In this document: positions 12,201-23,775 of the stretch, in pieces
Numbering within the stretch: position 1 is the stretch's first letter
Layout of the letters: each line of letters begins with the position of its first letter
Assembly: GCA_027596075.1 (NCBI GenBank)
Contig: JADGJC010000070.1
Span: 62,001-126,000, forward strand
Source: Rhizophlyctis rosea
Taxonomy: Eukaryota > Chytridiomycota > Chytridiomycetes > Rhizophlyctidales > Rhizophlyctidaceae
Reading direction: 5' to 3'
Length of the DNA stretch: 64,000 nt
The notes under the pieces: model-generated
The model's input: only the letters and a program-made list of their open reading frames with translations
Database searches by the model: none
What the model was told of the DNA's origin: nothing
Made by a program: the position numbers and the translations under genes

Positions 12201-12954
12201 GGGGATGGGGATATGAATTTGCATGTTATGACTTATGCGCCGTATAGTAAGTAGTTTTCGATGACTTGAGTTACATGTTGTGAGTAGGTGATTGAGTTTA
12301 TTTTTCCCCAGACATTCAATCATCGAGTGGACAAAAGTTGATTAGACGAGGGGACTTCCATGTCGGACAGCATGTGAGCAAGTTGATGAGGGTGAGGAAG
12401 TTGGCGGGGAAGGGCGATGGTGGGGTGTCTAGGCAGCACCTTTGTGTTTTCGGTATGTTGGAAAAGGTCTTTTCCGCGTATGTGGTGTTGGCGGGGATTC
12501 AGCTGACATATGTGTTGCGTTGTTACAGCCACGTTGGAAGGCGGCATTGGGACGATGGTTCCTGTATCCGAGAAATTTTATAAACGGATGTATGGCTTGT
12601 ATTCGAGGATGGTGAATAATTTGCAGCATGGGGCTGGATTGAATCCTAGAGGATTCCGGTACGTATTCCTTTCATTTGTCTGCCCTGATTCGTCAACCTC
12701 GCGATGAACGATAACCCGCATTTTGCGTTTCCTCCAGACAAATTCAAGCCCGAGCCCGACCCTTGACGGCAGCGTTTTCGACGGCGACGATGGGTCCGCC
12801 CGGACCGAGAAGTATGTTGGATGGGGAGTTGTTGTATCAATTTGCGAGTTTGGGAGTTGCGCAGCAGACGGAGTTGGCGAAGGGGATTGGGAGTCGGATC
12901 GAGAGGATTTTGGATGATTTGGTGGAGGTTGCATGTGGTGGGGAGTACTTCTGA
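6277..12954 (+). CDS. CFT1: cleavage and polyadenylation specificity factor subunit A (CPSF1/Cft1)
   Basis: Twenty exons: 6277..6471, 6722..6886, 6962..7042, 7105..7256, 7321..7464, 7526..8924, 9011..9152, 9216..9379, 9462..9962, 10042..10230, 10302..10811, 10929..11199, 11270..11348, 11422..11563, 11630..11782, 11869..12015, 12099..12246, 12312..12452, 12529..12658, 12738..12954. The product is about 1,689 residues (human CPSF1 is 1,443). The N-terminus (LYKELLPPTG), LLLSFKDAK, FLHDYFEPTL, EIVTCSGEGESGAL and the C-terminal CPSF_A part (GLNPRGFR, LDGELL, ILDDL) follow the CPSF1/Cft1 family closely. The protein scaffolds the nuclear pre-mRNA 3'-end processing complex through three beta-propellers. 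Length is gained by acidic and Gly/Arg-rich low-complexity inserts in exons 6 and 9. A 10-N gap (9803-9812) lies inside the exon 9 insert, so that part is uncertain. The first intron is the longest, at 250 bases. Confidence 0.95.
9803..9812. other. scaffold gap (10 N) inside CPSF1 exon 9
   Basis: Ten Ns, probably a placeholder of unknown true length. It lies in a G-rich, low-complexity coding insert. Taking it at face value keeps the frame of exon 9 open, but the real number of residues here is unknown. Confidence 0.95.
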
Positions 12955-13691
12955 TGGAATTCTCTGGAAGGCCGGAAGAGAGAGAAGGAGCGGAATAAAT
13001 ATGGTTGGTTGAGAATGCAATCAAGGGGTAACATGAGAGGGACGTGTTGTTTTTGTTAGGAGAGGCTGAGCCTTTCAGGAAGCCCATGGGAGTATGATGC
13101 ATGGAGTGCTTTCTGAAAATGCAGATTGACATGAATCACTGTGCTTACCATCATGCGGATGTGCATGAATCAACGAACCCTTCCCACATGCAACATCACA
13201 ATCCTTCATGGACGATACACCTTTGGAACCCTATCCACTTTAGCAGGTTCTCACTTTACAGTTCATGCTCCTGACCGATCCTTCATCCACCCTCATGAAG
13301 GCATGCCCACCATAAACGACAGCTAATAAGAACCCGAAACTTCTCAACACCCATCAATGACTTCAAGGCGGCAGAACCGAACACAAACATTCAATGAAGG
13401 ATATCGCAAATATTTTACATAGGTAAATCATACGGGGTAAGCAGAAGAAAAAGTCCAGCTGGTTCGCACATCCAAATCCCAGAACAAGACACAAACACCC
13501 TCTCACCTCACTCCATGCCCAACAAACGAACCCTACGACAAAAGACAACATGCACCCCACCTCACAAATGCGCACAACTAGCAAATCTAAAAAGCAGAGG
13601 CTACTACCCTCCCATCTCTACCAGATGAACAAGCCGAACCCCTGCCCAATAAACTTCAAACAACTACGCAAACCCACCACTCTTCCCAAAC
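12955..13691. other. convergent 3' intergenic region
   Basis: This lies between the stops of CPSF1 (+) and the KA1 kinase (-), so both 3' UTRs fall here. ORFs of up to about 73 codons are present but lack conserved features. I see nothing else in it. Confidence 0.4.
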
Positions 13692-16341
13692 CTACAACTT
13701 CCACTGCCCAATCAACGTCCTCAACAAACTCTGATAAGCAACACTAGTCCCCTTGACCCTCTTCATCTCCAACGCATGCAACCCCGTATCCTTAATCCTA
13801 CTAACCTCAATCTGGAACGTCACCTCCCGACTCGTACACGTCAGCTTATACCCCTCCGTCACGTATTTAAGCGAGTTCTCCGCTAGCACCCGCTCAATCT
13901 CCCGGACGATTTCATCAGGAGGTTTAGTGGATGTTGTGTCTGCGCCGTAGATGGCTTTAGAGGTACGGGGGACTGTACCGACGGGAAGGGGTTCGCCTCC
14001 GCGGGCTTGCATGGCTGCAAGACCGTTGAGAGAGGAACGACGGGACCGGGCTGGAGAACGAAGGCGGTGCAATGCTGTGGTGAGGGCGTCGGCGATGGAG
14101 CGTTTGCGGGTGTCGCGCCCTCTCGTTGGTGTGGCGGTTCCGGAGGTTGAGGATGGGGATGTGTCGAGGTCGTGTTTGGATTGAAGGTCGGGTTTGGATT
14201 GATCGCGGGTGGAGATTGTGGAGGAGTTCATTGCTGAGATTGCTAGTGCTGATTGGCGGCGTGGGCGGGGTTCTTTTAAGGCGGAGATGCTGGGGAGACC
14301 TTGGGCGGAGCCGCCGGCTACGTCGCGGTGGGAGGGGGTGAGGAGGTTGCCGCCGGATCCAGCTTGGGCTCCGCTGAGGACTCCTGCGTCTGTACCGGCG
14401 CGTGCACGACGAGGTAGGGAGGCGTGACGAGTTTGGTTTTCTTGGTATGCACTGGAGACTGCGATGGCGCTTACGGTGGACTGCTTGAGTTGATTTGAGA
14501 CGCTCGTACTGGCCCGCCGTTTCAACTTCCCATCCATCTTTCCTTTGGACCCATCATCGTCTGAAGAATACTGCCGATCATCATCTTCACCTCTGACTTT
14601 CAGTGGACTAATCGGCACACGATGACCCCTTTCCTCCCTTCCTAAACTAGAATCCACCGATCCCTCTCTCCGCCCACTCAAAAGGGACGGCCGTCTCAAC
14701 GACGTACTTCCCCTCCTCAAAGCAGCAGACTTACTCGTACTCGGACTCTTAGTTGGATCCTCCGGAGTAGTCGACAACTCCCTCTCCGGAACCCTTCCCC
14801 TCTCCGGTGACACCGCATCTCCACCCTCCTCCCCAGGCCCATGAGGCCGCACAGGACTTGTCGGACTGGGCAAACCTAATGCTAACTCCGCACTCTCCTT
14901 CAAAAGACAATAAAGCGAAAAATATGGCCCACTATTCGCCCCACTCTTCAAGTTTTCCTCCCCTGCATTGGTTTCGAACCCGTACATGGGGAATTTTCCC
15001 AATATAAGCGCATCGGGATCTGTAATCGCCTTGGGACGAGGCGGTACAAGACTTTCCGGTGGACCATCATACCCTTCATTCACCCACGGATGACGCCTAA
15101 CAATCTCTAAACTAGCCCGGTTCTCCGGATCGACCGTCAACATCATCTTAATCAAATCCGCGCTGACGGGCGTCATGTACTGTGTTTGAGTCTCATAGAC
15201 ACCGTGCGAGATCTTCCTATACAACTCCGTAGTGTTTGCATCACGAAACGGCAAGTGACCGTTCAAGAGGGCAAAAAGGATGACGCCCATAGACCATATG
15301 TCTACTTCTGGGCCGATGTATTGTTTGCCGAGAATCATTTCTGGTGAGGCGTAGAAGGGGGACCCGCAGAATGTTTTGAGCATGTCTTCGCGGTCGTAGA
15401 GTTTTACAAAGCCAAAGTCGATGATTTTGACGTTGCGGTCGTTGTCTAGGAGGATGTTTTCTGGTTTCAGATCTGTAGTTCGGGATTGCAGAATGTAGAA
15501 TGAGTATTGTTGATTATAATGAGTTCTTCCACTGCGTAACATCTGTAAACAGGCATCAAAATCCGTACTCAAACACTTTCACTCACCCCGATGAATGATA
15601 CTACTCTGATGACAATAATCAACCGCACTGACAATCTGTCTAAACAACCTCCTGGCAATCTTCTCCTTCAACCTCTTATGCGCCACAATATAATCGAACA
15701 GCTCTCCGCCCTCAACATGCTCCATGACTAAAACAATTTCCCGTTCAGTCTCGATGACGTCGTATAGTTGTGTGATGTTGGGGTGGTGCAGGAGCCGCAT
15801 GATTCGCACTTCGCGTTTGAGACGGGTGATGTGGGAGGTTTTTTTGAGTGTGGATTTTTGGATGATTTTTAGAGCCACCTAGAGGGGTGTGGGGAGGGGG
15901 GAGGAGGGAATTGGGTGGGTCAGATCAATTGTTGACATTGACTGTGTTTAGTTACTCCGCTGGCACATCGATGGATGAGAGATTGCAAGGCGAACGAATC
16001 TTGTTGTGCCATTCATCACAACAAGCACAAATGCGTAGTTTTTGAAGAAAGCTTACCGTTCGGTTGCCGACCATATCATACGCCAATTTGACCTTCCCAT
16101 AACTTCCCTCACCCAACACCCTCTGGACCATAAACCGATCCAAATACGGCCCGCTCTCCGCATCGGGGCTTGCACAACTCAGATCGCTCGCGGGAGACGA
16201 TTCCGAAGATGCAGATATAGGTGAACGGGGCTGAGTTGGTGTTGCGGGGCGGGGTATCGCTAGATTCGCTGGGCTCGGGATGGTGACGGAAAGTTTGGGA
16301 TGAGTGGGCGTCCGGGGCGAGGATGGGACGACTTCGGACAT
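13692..16341 (-). CDS. CAMK-group serine/threonine kinase with C-terminal KA1 domain (MARK/Kin1-like)
   Basis: The gene is complement(13692..15472, 15587..15878, 16057..16341), 785 residues. Residues 1-65 are Ser/Pro-rich. The kinase domain runs from about 67 to 330: Gly loop GEGSYGKV (77-84), ATP lysine in VALKII (K99), catalytic HRDLKPEN (191-198; the aspartate codon is split by the second intron), IIDFGF (209-214), and an APE-equivalent ASPE. A long Ser/Arg-rich low-complexity linker follows. The last about 50 residues match a KA1 domain ([13 protein letters not shown] .. [11 protein letters not shown]), a membrane-lipid-binding module of MARK/Kin1/Chk1-type kinases. DFG is followed by Phe-Val rather than the usual Leu-Ser. 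Likely role is cell polarity or cytoskeleton control at the cortex (inference). No clear UBA domain was seen after the kinase domain. The gene is convergent with CPSF1. Confidence 0.9.
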
Positions 16342-18526
16342 GGTTGGATGGTTTCAGTGTATGTGCGAGTGCAGAGTGAGGTATGATGGGTATCTGTGGC
16401 GAGTTCAATGTTCTGAGAAAATTATGTGCTAATGATCGGTGATAGTCGTATGTGGTATAGGCGCGGCGTATGAGTTGGCGCTCGAAGGCAGAGTAGAAAT
16501 TTACGTATGAAACGGAGGCGGATCGGAGCAGGGTCTATTCAAATGTTTGATTATTGGCGGATTATACAGGAAAGTTCCTCAAACGTTTTTGAGCGCGACG
16601 ATTGACCTCATTGTCCAGGCAGGAAACGAAGTGTGACAGAAGAGACCTTTGCGATGATGGATCGCTGTCTACATTATCAAAGGCAAGCAGCGGAAAAGAA
16701 GAGATGACAAAGACATTGTCAGAAAGTGGTACGGAAAACTCTCCCGATGAAGAAGTATTTGACAAGCTTGAAGCACAGAAAAGCTCATATGGGGCCGATT
16801 GTTACTTGTAGAAACTCGAAGCAACTTACTTTCGTTTCTTCCTGACTCCAAAGCACAGGATTAGATTCCACTAATAATACGCGCCCGACTATCACGTATG
16901 TGTATGTACAGGGAAGATGAGACACGAGGAGTCGGAAATGGTCAAATCGGAATATGGGACACAAATAGTGCAGAAAAGAAGGGGTGCCCTTGACACTTTT
17001 TGATGAAGTGTGATTGGCGGTGCGCAGAAGTGTATGAGGTGCCTTAATACACTTTTGATGAAGGTGTGATTAATTGGATGTGCTCCGTGGGAGGAGTGTG
17101 GATGACACCGGGTCTGGATGAGATTTGGGTCTACTGCAGATTGACTTATTTTTCGCATCTTCCCCTTCCCCGCTCCCCCCGATATGGGGGTTGAATTTCA
17201 TCTCATTGTAAAGGGAAGTAAGTTGCGATCAGCGGAAAGCAGTCCCTTTACCAGGCAGTTGGTTAATGAGACCGGGATTTGACTGCATAAACGAGGTTCC
17301 AGAAGCTCGATACGACCCGTATGGAATTGGGGTTTGTCCTCATGCCATTTTGTCCCCAAGGGGTTCCACGTAGGGGATTGAATGAATTTGGGGATGGCGG
17401 TTCCTTTCGGCAGGTCAGATCAAGATCGGAGGTTTATGTGATGATAAGTCATCACCTCTCCGGTGAGTCCGTGGAATGGGGCCGAACTTGGGTAAAGTTT
17501 TTGAGATGAGCTAGGCATCGGTACTAGGTAGTAGTGGACCTGTGCCACTAAATTTCCTATCGGGCCGACCTAGAAACCCGGGCGAGGTTTGTCCGAAGAC
17601 ATCCCAACCTCCCGACCACTAACCAGCCGAATTGGCCTGGTGCCTACTATGTACACTGCCTAGTGCCCCATTCACACAAAGACCCGCGTGGCGCATCAAG
17701 GCCCTGTGGATTGCCCAATCACCAATCCCCATAACACATCTGTGCCTCCAAGAATATACTGCGCCATACAACGCGCAGGAAGCATTCGAACAAACCAGAA
17801 TTTCCATAGTCTGCCCATATCACAACCCCCCGATATGTTGCAACTGGTTGATCCCAAGGGAACTTCCTTCCACTGAAGATACCACGAAAGAGAAGTCCGC
17901 TTCTGCAAATCCCTCGTTTCCAGAATCCATCGTGCGGCAGGATAGTTTATTATCCCATGTATTTCCAGTTTCAACACCCAGATGAGATGTTTCCAATGTC
18001 GCCCCGCATCCGGCCCGCTTCCCTCATCACATTACTTAGCTTCGCGAAGGATCTTGTTCTCCCATGATGGGATTCAATCTGTGAAAGACGGAGACCGCTG
18101 TTCTAGCGAGCTCAGAAGGCATTGAATCCGGGCGCCGCAATAGGAGCCTATGACGTGCATGAGGCGTTTTGGGCGATTCCGTAGAACGAGGTCTCTGTTT
18201 CTAATTCGGTGCCCTTTCCTCGGTTTCCGTGAATGGTTTGACGCTTTCTTGGCTGCTTCTTTTGAACTTCTGCGACCCATGGGCAAGGATTCTTTTGAGG
18301 CATTAGAAACTTCAATCGCATTCTCTGCCCACCACCTTCTCGTGAACCAGCTTTGGTGTGTTTAGACACATGGTATGTATGCGGTAAAAGTCATTAAGTT
18401 GGTTGGACAGTGCAATTCGCTGGGTTCCTCTTTGCTTGCTATGGTCAAAAGCGTTTATGTGCAATCTCTGACTGCTGCTCTGACCTTCGCGCATACACCA
18501 TTCCCGTCGTACAAAGTCACAGCAAA
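16342..18526. other. divergent intergenic region between kinase and cyclin, with a short degenerate tandem repeat
   Basis: About 2.2 kb that should hold the kinase promoter and the cyclin promoter. A diverged tandem duplication is visible: the block around 16984-17017 (CACTTTTTGATGAAGTGTG) recurs at about 17041-17077 as CACTTTTGATGAAGGTGTG. No convincing coding frame was found; the ORFs of 60-117 codons overlap and lack motifs. Confidence 0.35.
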
Positions 18527-19512
18527 ATGGGGACCACGCCAGCTCCGCTGGCGTTGCTTCTTGCACAAGTGTCCCACCATCTCCTCCATACCCGGTCTCC
18601 CATACCACGCCCCTCGTCACCGAAACCCTCGGCAGACTTTTCGATGTTTTGCTCGGACATTTTGAAGAGGAGCAACCTTACAGTAACTGAAGTTATTCTT
18701 GCCTTGTACTACATACGAGGCTTCCTGCTGAAGGAGCGGAAGGGGGAGGAGGTTGAGCGGTGCGGTGGGATGCTGAGTAGTGAGGGGACGTTGCTGGGAG
18801 CGTTGATCTGTGCAAATAAGATATTGATGGATTGTGCCATACCTATTACGGTAAGCATGGTTGATGTCAACTCCAGGGAGCGGCCAATGTACTGACATAA
18901 CCTCGGATCCAGGGGTGGTCACGAATGACGGACTGGAGTGTCCCATCACTGATCCGTACAGAACTGGACTTCGCCGCCGGATTGAACTGGGAACTATTCG
19001 TACCACCCAACATCTACAATCTTTGGGTCAACCGTCTCCAGATGCTAGTACGAGAAGGCCACATCGATCCACACGTATCAACCCTCCTCCGAACAGCCAT
19101 CATAAGCCTCAAATCAGATAAACCGCAACGACGGAAATCCTCAATCAAACATTTGGGAGGGAGTTTCTCCGATCTCCGAACCCACAACCATCACCTCCGT
19201 ACCATTCTAACAACCACCCCAACAACACCCCTCACCCCCTCAATCCCAAACCTCCTCAACCGCTCAGCCCCTCCACCCCAACTCCCCCTCCCACCAAATC
19301 CAATCCCCTACCCACAGCAGATGTATATACCGGGCAAGATGATCCCGGAACCGCTCCCACTCCTCCCACCCACACATATCGTACCCCTATTTCACCTTGA
19401 TGGAAGTCCGTTTGTACATGATGTAGATAAGGCTTGGACGCAGAACTTGGCGCATCCGGGGCCTGTGAGACCTGTTTCGTATGGGGCGATGAGATTTAGG
19501 CCGTATAGTTAG
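18527..19512 (+). CDS. Pcl/Pho80-type cyclin
   Basis: Exons 18527..18850 and 18913..19512 give 307 residues. The 62-base intron (GTAAGC..ATCCAG) joins P-I-T to G-W-S-R. The ATG has a strong context (AAAATGG). Residues about 10-150 form a cyclin-box fold: a helix starting near LAQVSHHLL, LTVTEVILALYYI, then LLGALICANKILMD, the WSRMTDWSV loop and a final helix entering LNWELFVPPNIYNLW. This resembles fungal Pcl/Pho80 cyclins that activate Pho85-type CDKs; partner and process are not visible. The C-terminal half is Pro/Leu-rich and likely disordered. An additional upstream exon cannot be excluded, but the box is complete from this start. Confidence 0.75.
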
Positions 19513-21540
19513 GGATATGGGACGGTCGGGATGTTTTGTCATTCCGAGTTGCTTCTTTCGTTGGGATGCAGTCCTGGTTTTTCCCCCTTTTCATGTACTT
19601 AGTTTCTAGTGGCACATAAATATGATTTGATGGACAGGCCATAGCAAGCTTTTCGTTGGTTTCCTCTTGGTATGCCGTCTGAAACAATCGAGATTTCTTG
19701 CAAAGTGCCAGATCACCAACAAAAAAGATCCGGGCAAGACACTGACTACATCAAGGTCCGTAATATATAAAGAGCGGGTCCACAACGTCATGTCTTCAAC
19801 CTTCGTGACCTGCCTGCTTCTGGACTGCTCTACATTCAATGTTGCCGAACATCACCCGTCCTGAAGTAGTCTACGCATTCACATTCACCAAGGGTACAAA
19901 AAGAATATCCAAAGTCACATTGTCACTAGAATATACACTGCAATGAATGACCCACTTCAAACCACCGCGAAGAGTTGAATCCCACGTCGAACACAGTCCT
20001 TATCTTTCATCATCGCAGGCTGTTCCCATTCTTGACTTCTTTTACTGCGACTGCGCGACTGATGGCTCACGACTTCCACGAAAAAGAGATTCGTTCGCTG
20101 GGCTGCCGTGCTACGCTGTGAACCACGTTATGCACCGTGGAAATCGTTATCGAGCCAGTAGCATCATCTAAGTACACCAGAAGTCCTCCAAGGTGCAATG
20201 ACGTTATTAAGGGCGAGATTGCTACAACCGCACATCTCAAAGGTGGGTTCCTTCTGACCGCTTGAAAGTCTTTGAAAGACATGTTATTGCTCATCTAACG
20301 GATTGGGCACAAGAACATTCAAAATGGTGCACTCAAAGTCTGAAGTCAAAGCATGGTTGACATGTACATGTCCGTCAGTCAGAATCTGGTCTATCCCAAT
20401 GGCAACGTCCGAGCAAGGACAGGTCGGAAACGTCCTGTTGTTCTCCTAATCATCGCTGTTCAGTCATGTCTTCTTTGTGGGATTTGTAAATCTGTTCACT
20501 GATATCTTTGTGCCGCACAGAGAGGCGGATTTGCACTGACGCCGATTCGGTGCTTTGTGTTGTACCTTCCACTCAAGGCTTCAGTAGTCAAAACGAACCC
20601 ATCCAAATGTTTGAAGTACTTGAAGTGTTTCAGCCAAAAAAAAAAGCCGCACACATCGAGGACATATTACGACCGCTCTCAAGAACAAAGGAGTACTCGC
20701 CGGCATGCTTTGACTCGGTGGAATGGATTATGGTTGGGCATCAAGATGCTGCACTTGCCCATGGCGATAATCAATACATTTGGAGAAAATTAGGGGCAAA
20801 GGCTGCATTCGCTGTAATACATATGGTATTGAACCAATTTTGCAAAAGGACTTCAATTCTCTCCCCACTGTGACAGCTCTGGGAGGGAACGTTTGTTCGC
20901 ATTCATCCTTTTTGCATTTATTGCGGTATAATCTATGATCTCCGAAACGAAATCAAAGAAAGGATGTCATGTGTTGACCAAATCAGTGGTTCAAGTCGAC
21001 ATGTCGACTGCAGAAATGGCCAGATCGACACCAGACTCGCCGGTACGACTGAAAACAACACAGAAACATGTCTGTACATTCGAGAACTGTGAATGTAAAC
21101 AAATCGCTGAACAAGCCACGCCTGATGGAATCGATGATTGATGAAATCACAATTCTGGTGGATCCGATCTCTCCCATGGAGCTGAATGCCAGCCCTTAGT
21201 TGCTTCCGGCGGTATAACTTCTTCTCTCCTTCTGGCAATCTTGGCAACTGCCGCGGTCGTACGAGAAAATTTTCCATAGAGGCAAAAAAGTAATCTGAGC
21301 GAAGAAGAAGAGAACGGTAGATGCCTTGAGCATCAGACGGATCGAAGTGCATGATGCTTAGCGAATGCCCTATAATAGTTGCGACATGTGCCCATTCAAT
21401 CGAACAGATTCTGCAGTCAAACCTACAAGGACGTTGTTCCTCATGAACCTTATGAGGACATGACGATATCTCTGGGGACATGCGACAAACGGTCTTCAAC
21501 TGACCGTAACATGGAATGGACCATTACATCGTTAGCCACT

Positions 21541-21588
21541 TTTTTAGAAGACCGCACTTTTTTGACATTACCCGCGGTCTTCCAAAAA
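21541..21588. repeat. near-perfect inverted repeat / hairpin
   Basis: The arm TTTTTAGAAGACCGC (21541-21555) pairs with GCGGTCTTCCAAAAA (21574-21588) at 14 of 15 positions, with an 18-base loop. It lies in non-coding sequence. It could be a transposon-end relic, a structured transcript or a binding site; no neighbour helps to decide. Confidence 0.6.
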
Positions 21589-23227
21589 GAAGAAGCAAGG
21601 GGCAACGCGAAAACAAGCAGACTCTCCAAGTCAGTTTATGCGCGACTGGTTCAACTGATAGGCGAGGTCCGTCATGACTGGTGATAAGAGTTACAATCGT
21701 CCGAATACACGACGTCATTACTCATCTTACAGGAAAGAGTGGACTCACACGGCAACAAATTCCCATGGAAGAGCCATCGAGACCGTCCGCATCAACGCGG
21801 ATACCCGCATTTATTCTCTCAAGGATTGGCTTTTTTTGACTCCTGAGTACCTGGAACAATATTTCATGGAGTGGTACAGGCAGTCGACCAAGACTTCAAT
21901 CCAGCACTTCGAATAGCCGCTCTATGTTGTGAAGTTCCCAAACCATTCCATCTAAATGAAAGCTCAACAATCAAACCGCGCACTTCTTTCCTTTGGTTCT
22001 CTTAAGCGATGCTCCTCCGAGCAAGACCCAAGCTTGATAGGACAGAAAAAGACCTATTGAGTAAGGTTATGATGCTCATTATCCTAGAGGTCGGCGTGAG
22101 TGCATACAAGCAAATGCTTTGCACCCTCAGTATGCAGGTTCCATTTCAAACGAAATGGTCATCTTCGATTACGTTTCAGAAAAGTTTACTCGAGGATCCA
22201 GTCATGACATAAGATTGGAGATGGTCAACCGGAAGAGCAGTGTGGAGTAAGCATTGAAGGGCAAATCCTTCCACATGGATACTATAGAGATCGTGACTGC
22301 AGTGATTTCGTTTATTTTTGGCATTCCTGCGGTAGATATCATGTCTCTGTCATGCTGTGGTAGTCTAGTGGTGCAACCACTAAACCAATTGCAGGCTGGG
22401 AACGCTCTTGATGCACAATCAATAACGACGTAGAATCATCTGCGACGACGACGTTGTATGAGAGTCATACACAATTCCTTCGCCACCTTCCAGCGGCCAA
22501 GACATCAATGCAGATGAAGGAACCATGGGATCTTAGCGGAATTGTGTATATGCGATAGACTGGTCTTCAACTGACGCGGCCTCGAACCTTAGGACCTCAA
22601 CATTGTCATGATTAGCACCTGTGGAGAGCCGTGCCGCTTCAGTAGTCTTCACTGGAAAATTGGAAGTAACAATGCAGCGCTTCACATTGTTTTTGGTTTT
22701 TTAAACATGACGACCCAGCCTGCAGAGACGAAGCGCCAAACTCGCACGGAGGAAAACGAAGGATTCGGCGATGTACAATGCCGCGTTTCCAGCCGGTCTA
22801 GGTTACATCACAAGTGAGATGCGATAGCGCCAAGCGGGAAACGTAATAACCAGTCGTTGAAGAGTATGGTTGGCGTCAACCGTACCCGTGGGGGGGGGGA
22901 TACCAAGCATTCATTTCATTCATCGCACATTGTCGAAGCCCAACCTGCTGGGTGTCAAAAAGACATAAGAAGCCCAAGCAAACCTTCAGTGCACCGGACC
23001 GCGATCGAAACCAGCCTGCTACGAAACCTGCTCCCACACTTTCAAAAGTTCCACGGGTTGCCTCAGAACCCTCTTCTCGGCATAACGGCATCATTCCTTA
23101 CCTGATCTTCGACCAACCCACACGGCGATGTAGTGCCGCTCAAAAAAAGAACTAATCGCCGCCGTGGCAAAACACACTCTGAACACCCTGTGCACTTCCA
23201 GGGTCCAGAGTGGACTGGCAGAAATAG

Positions 23228-23268
23228 CATTTTGTATTGAGGTAGCACTGGGCCATTTTGTATTGAGG
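23228..23268 (+). repeat. 15-base direct repeat
   Basis: CATTTTGTATTGAGG occurs at 23228-23242 and again at 23254-23268, with a 26-base period. No function can be assigned. Confidence 0.6.
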
Positions 23269-23765
23269 ATACGAGATAGATGACCAGCGTCACTTGTGGG
23301 ATCAGGAAAATGGGCTCAAGTGCGATTATAACCGGTGACGGTGTACTGGCCGCGCAGCGAATTTCGCAAAATTCATTCGAAGCAGGATGTTGCAGAACAT
23401 CGTCGAACCACATGCCTCGCGTAATCTTTTCTTATACGTGGACGGGTCGAATATATAATGTTCCGTGACAGTGAGCAAGATTCCAACAGATATGAGAAAG
23501 GAATTCAAAAGCTTCCTGACATGTGGAGAGACTGTAGAGAGCGTTATGTGGGATCTTCGGGAGCCCTCATCGCCGTGGCGGATCGGCGATATGCTATGTA
23601 ACTTGACACTGCATGAGAGGATATGCATTTAGATACAATCCATCCTCTCAATCTTACAGTCTTTGGGCGGGGGGGGGGGCGGCGGCGGGGGCCGGGGGGC
23701 GCCGGGGGGAAGGAAACACGTAGTCGTCCGCGAGACGGAGCGCAGCCACGCGCACGCAGCAGAAC

Positions 23766-23775
23766 NNNNNNNNNN
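23766..23775. other. scaffold gap (10 N) with GC-rich left flank
   Basis: Ten Ns of unknown true length. The roughly 95 bases to the left (about 23669-23765) are very rich in G and C, with long G runs, unlike the surroundings. That suggests a low-quality contig end or a genuinely hard-to-sequence block. Confidence 0.95.

Noticed and set aside
20933..21499. 188-codon minus-strand open frame in the gene-poor island
   Set aside because: No recognisable motif, overlaps plus-strand frames of similar quality, and lacks supporting spliced neighbours.
22360..22430. tRNA-like box A (TAGTCTAGTGG)
   Set aside because: No matching box B or cloverleaf; acceptor stem does not pair.
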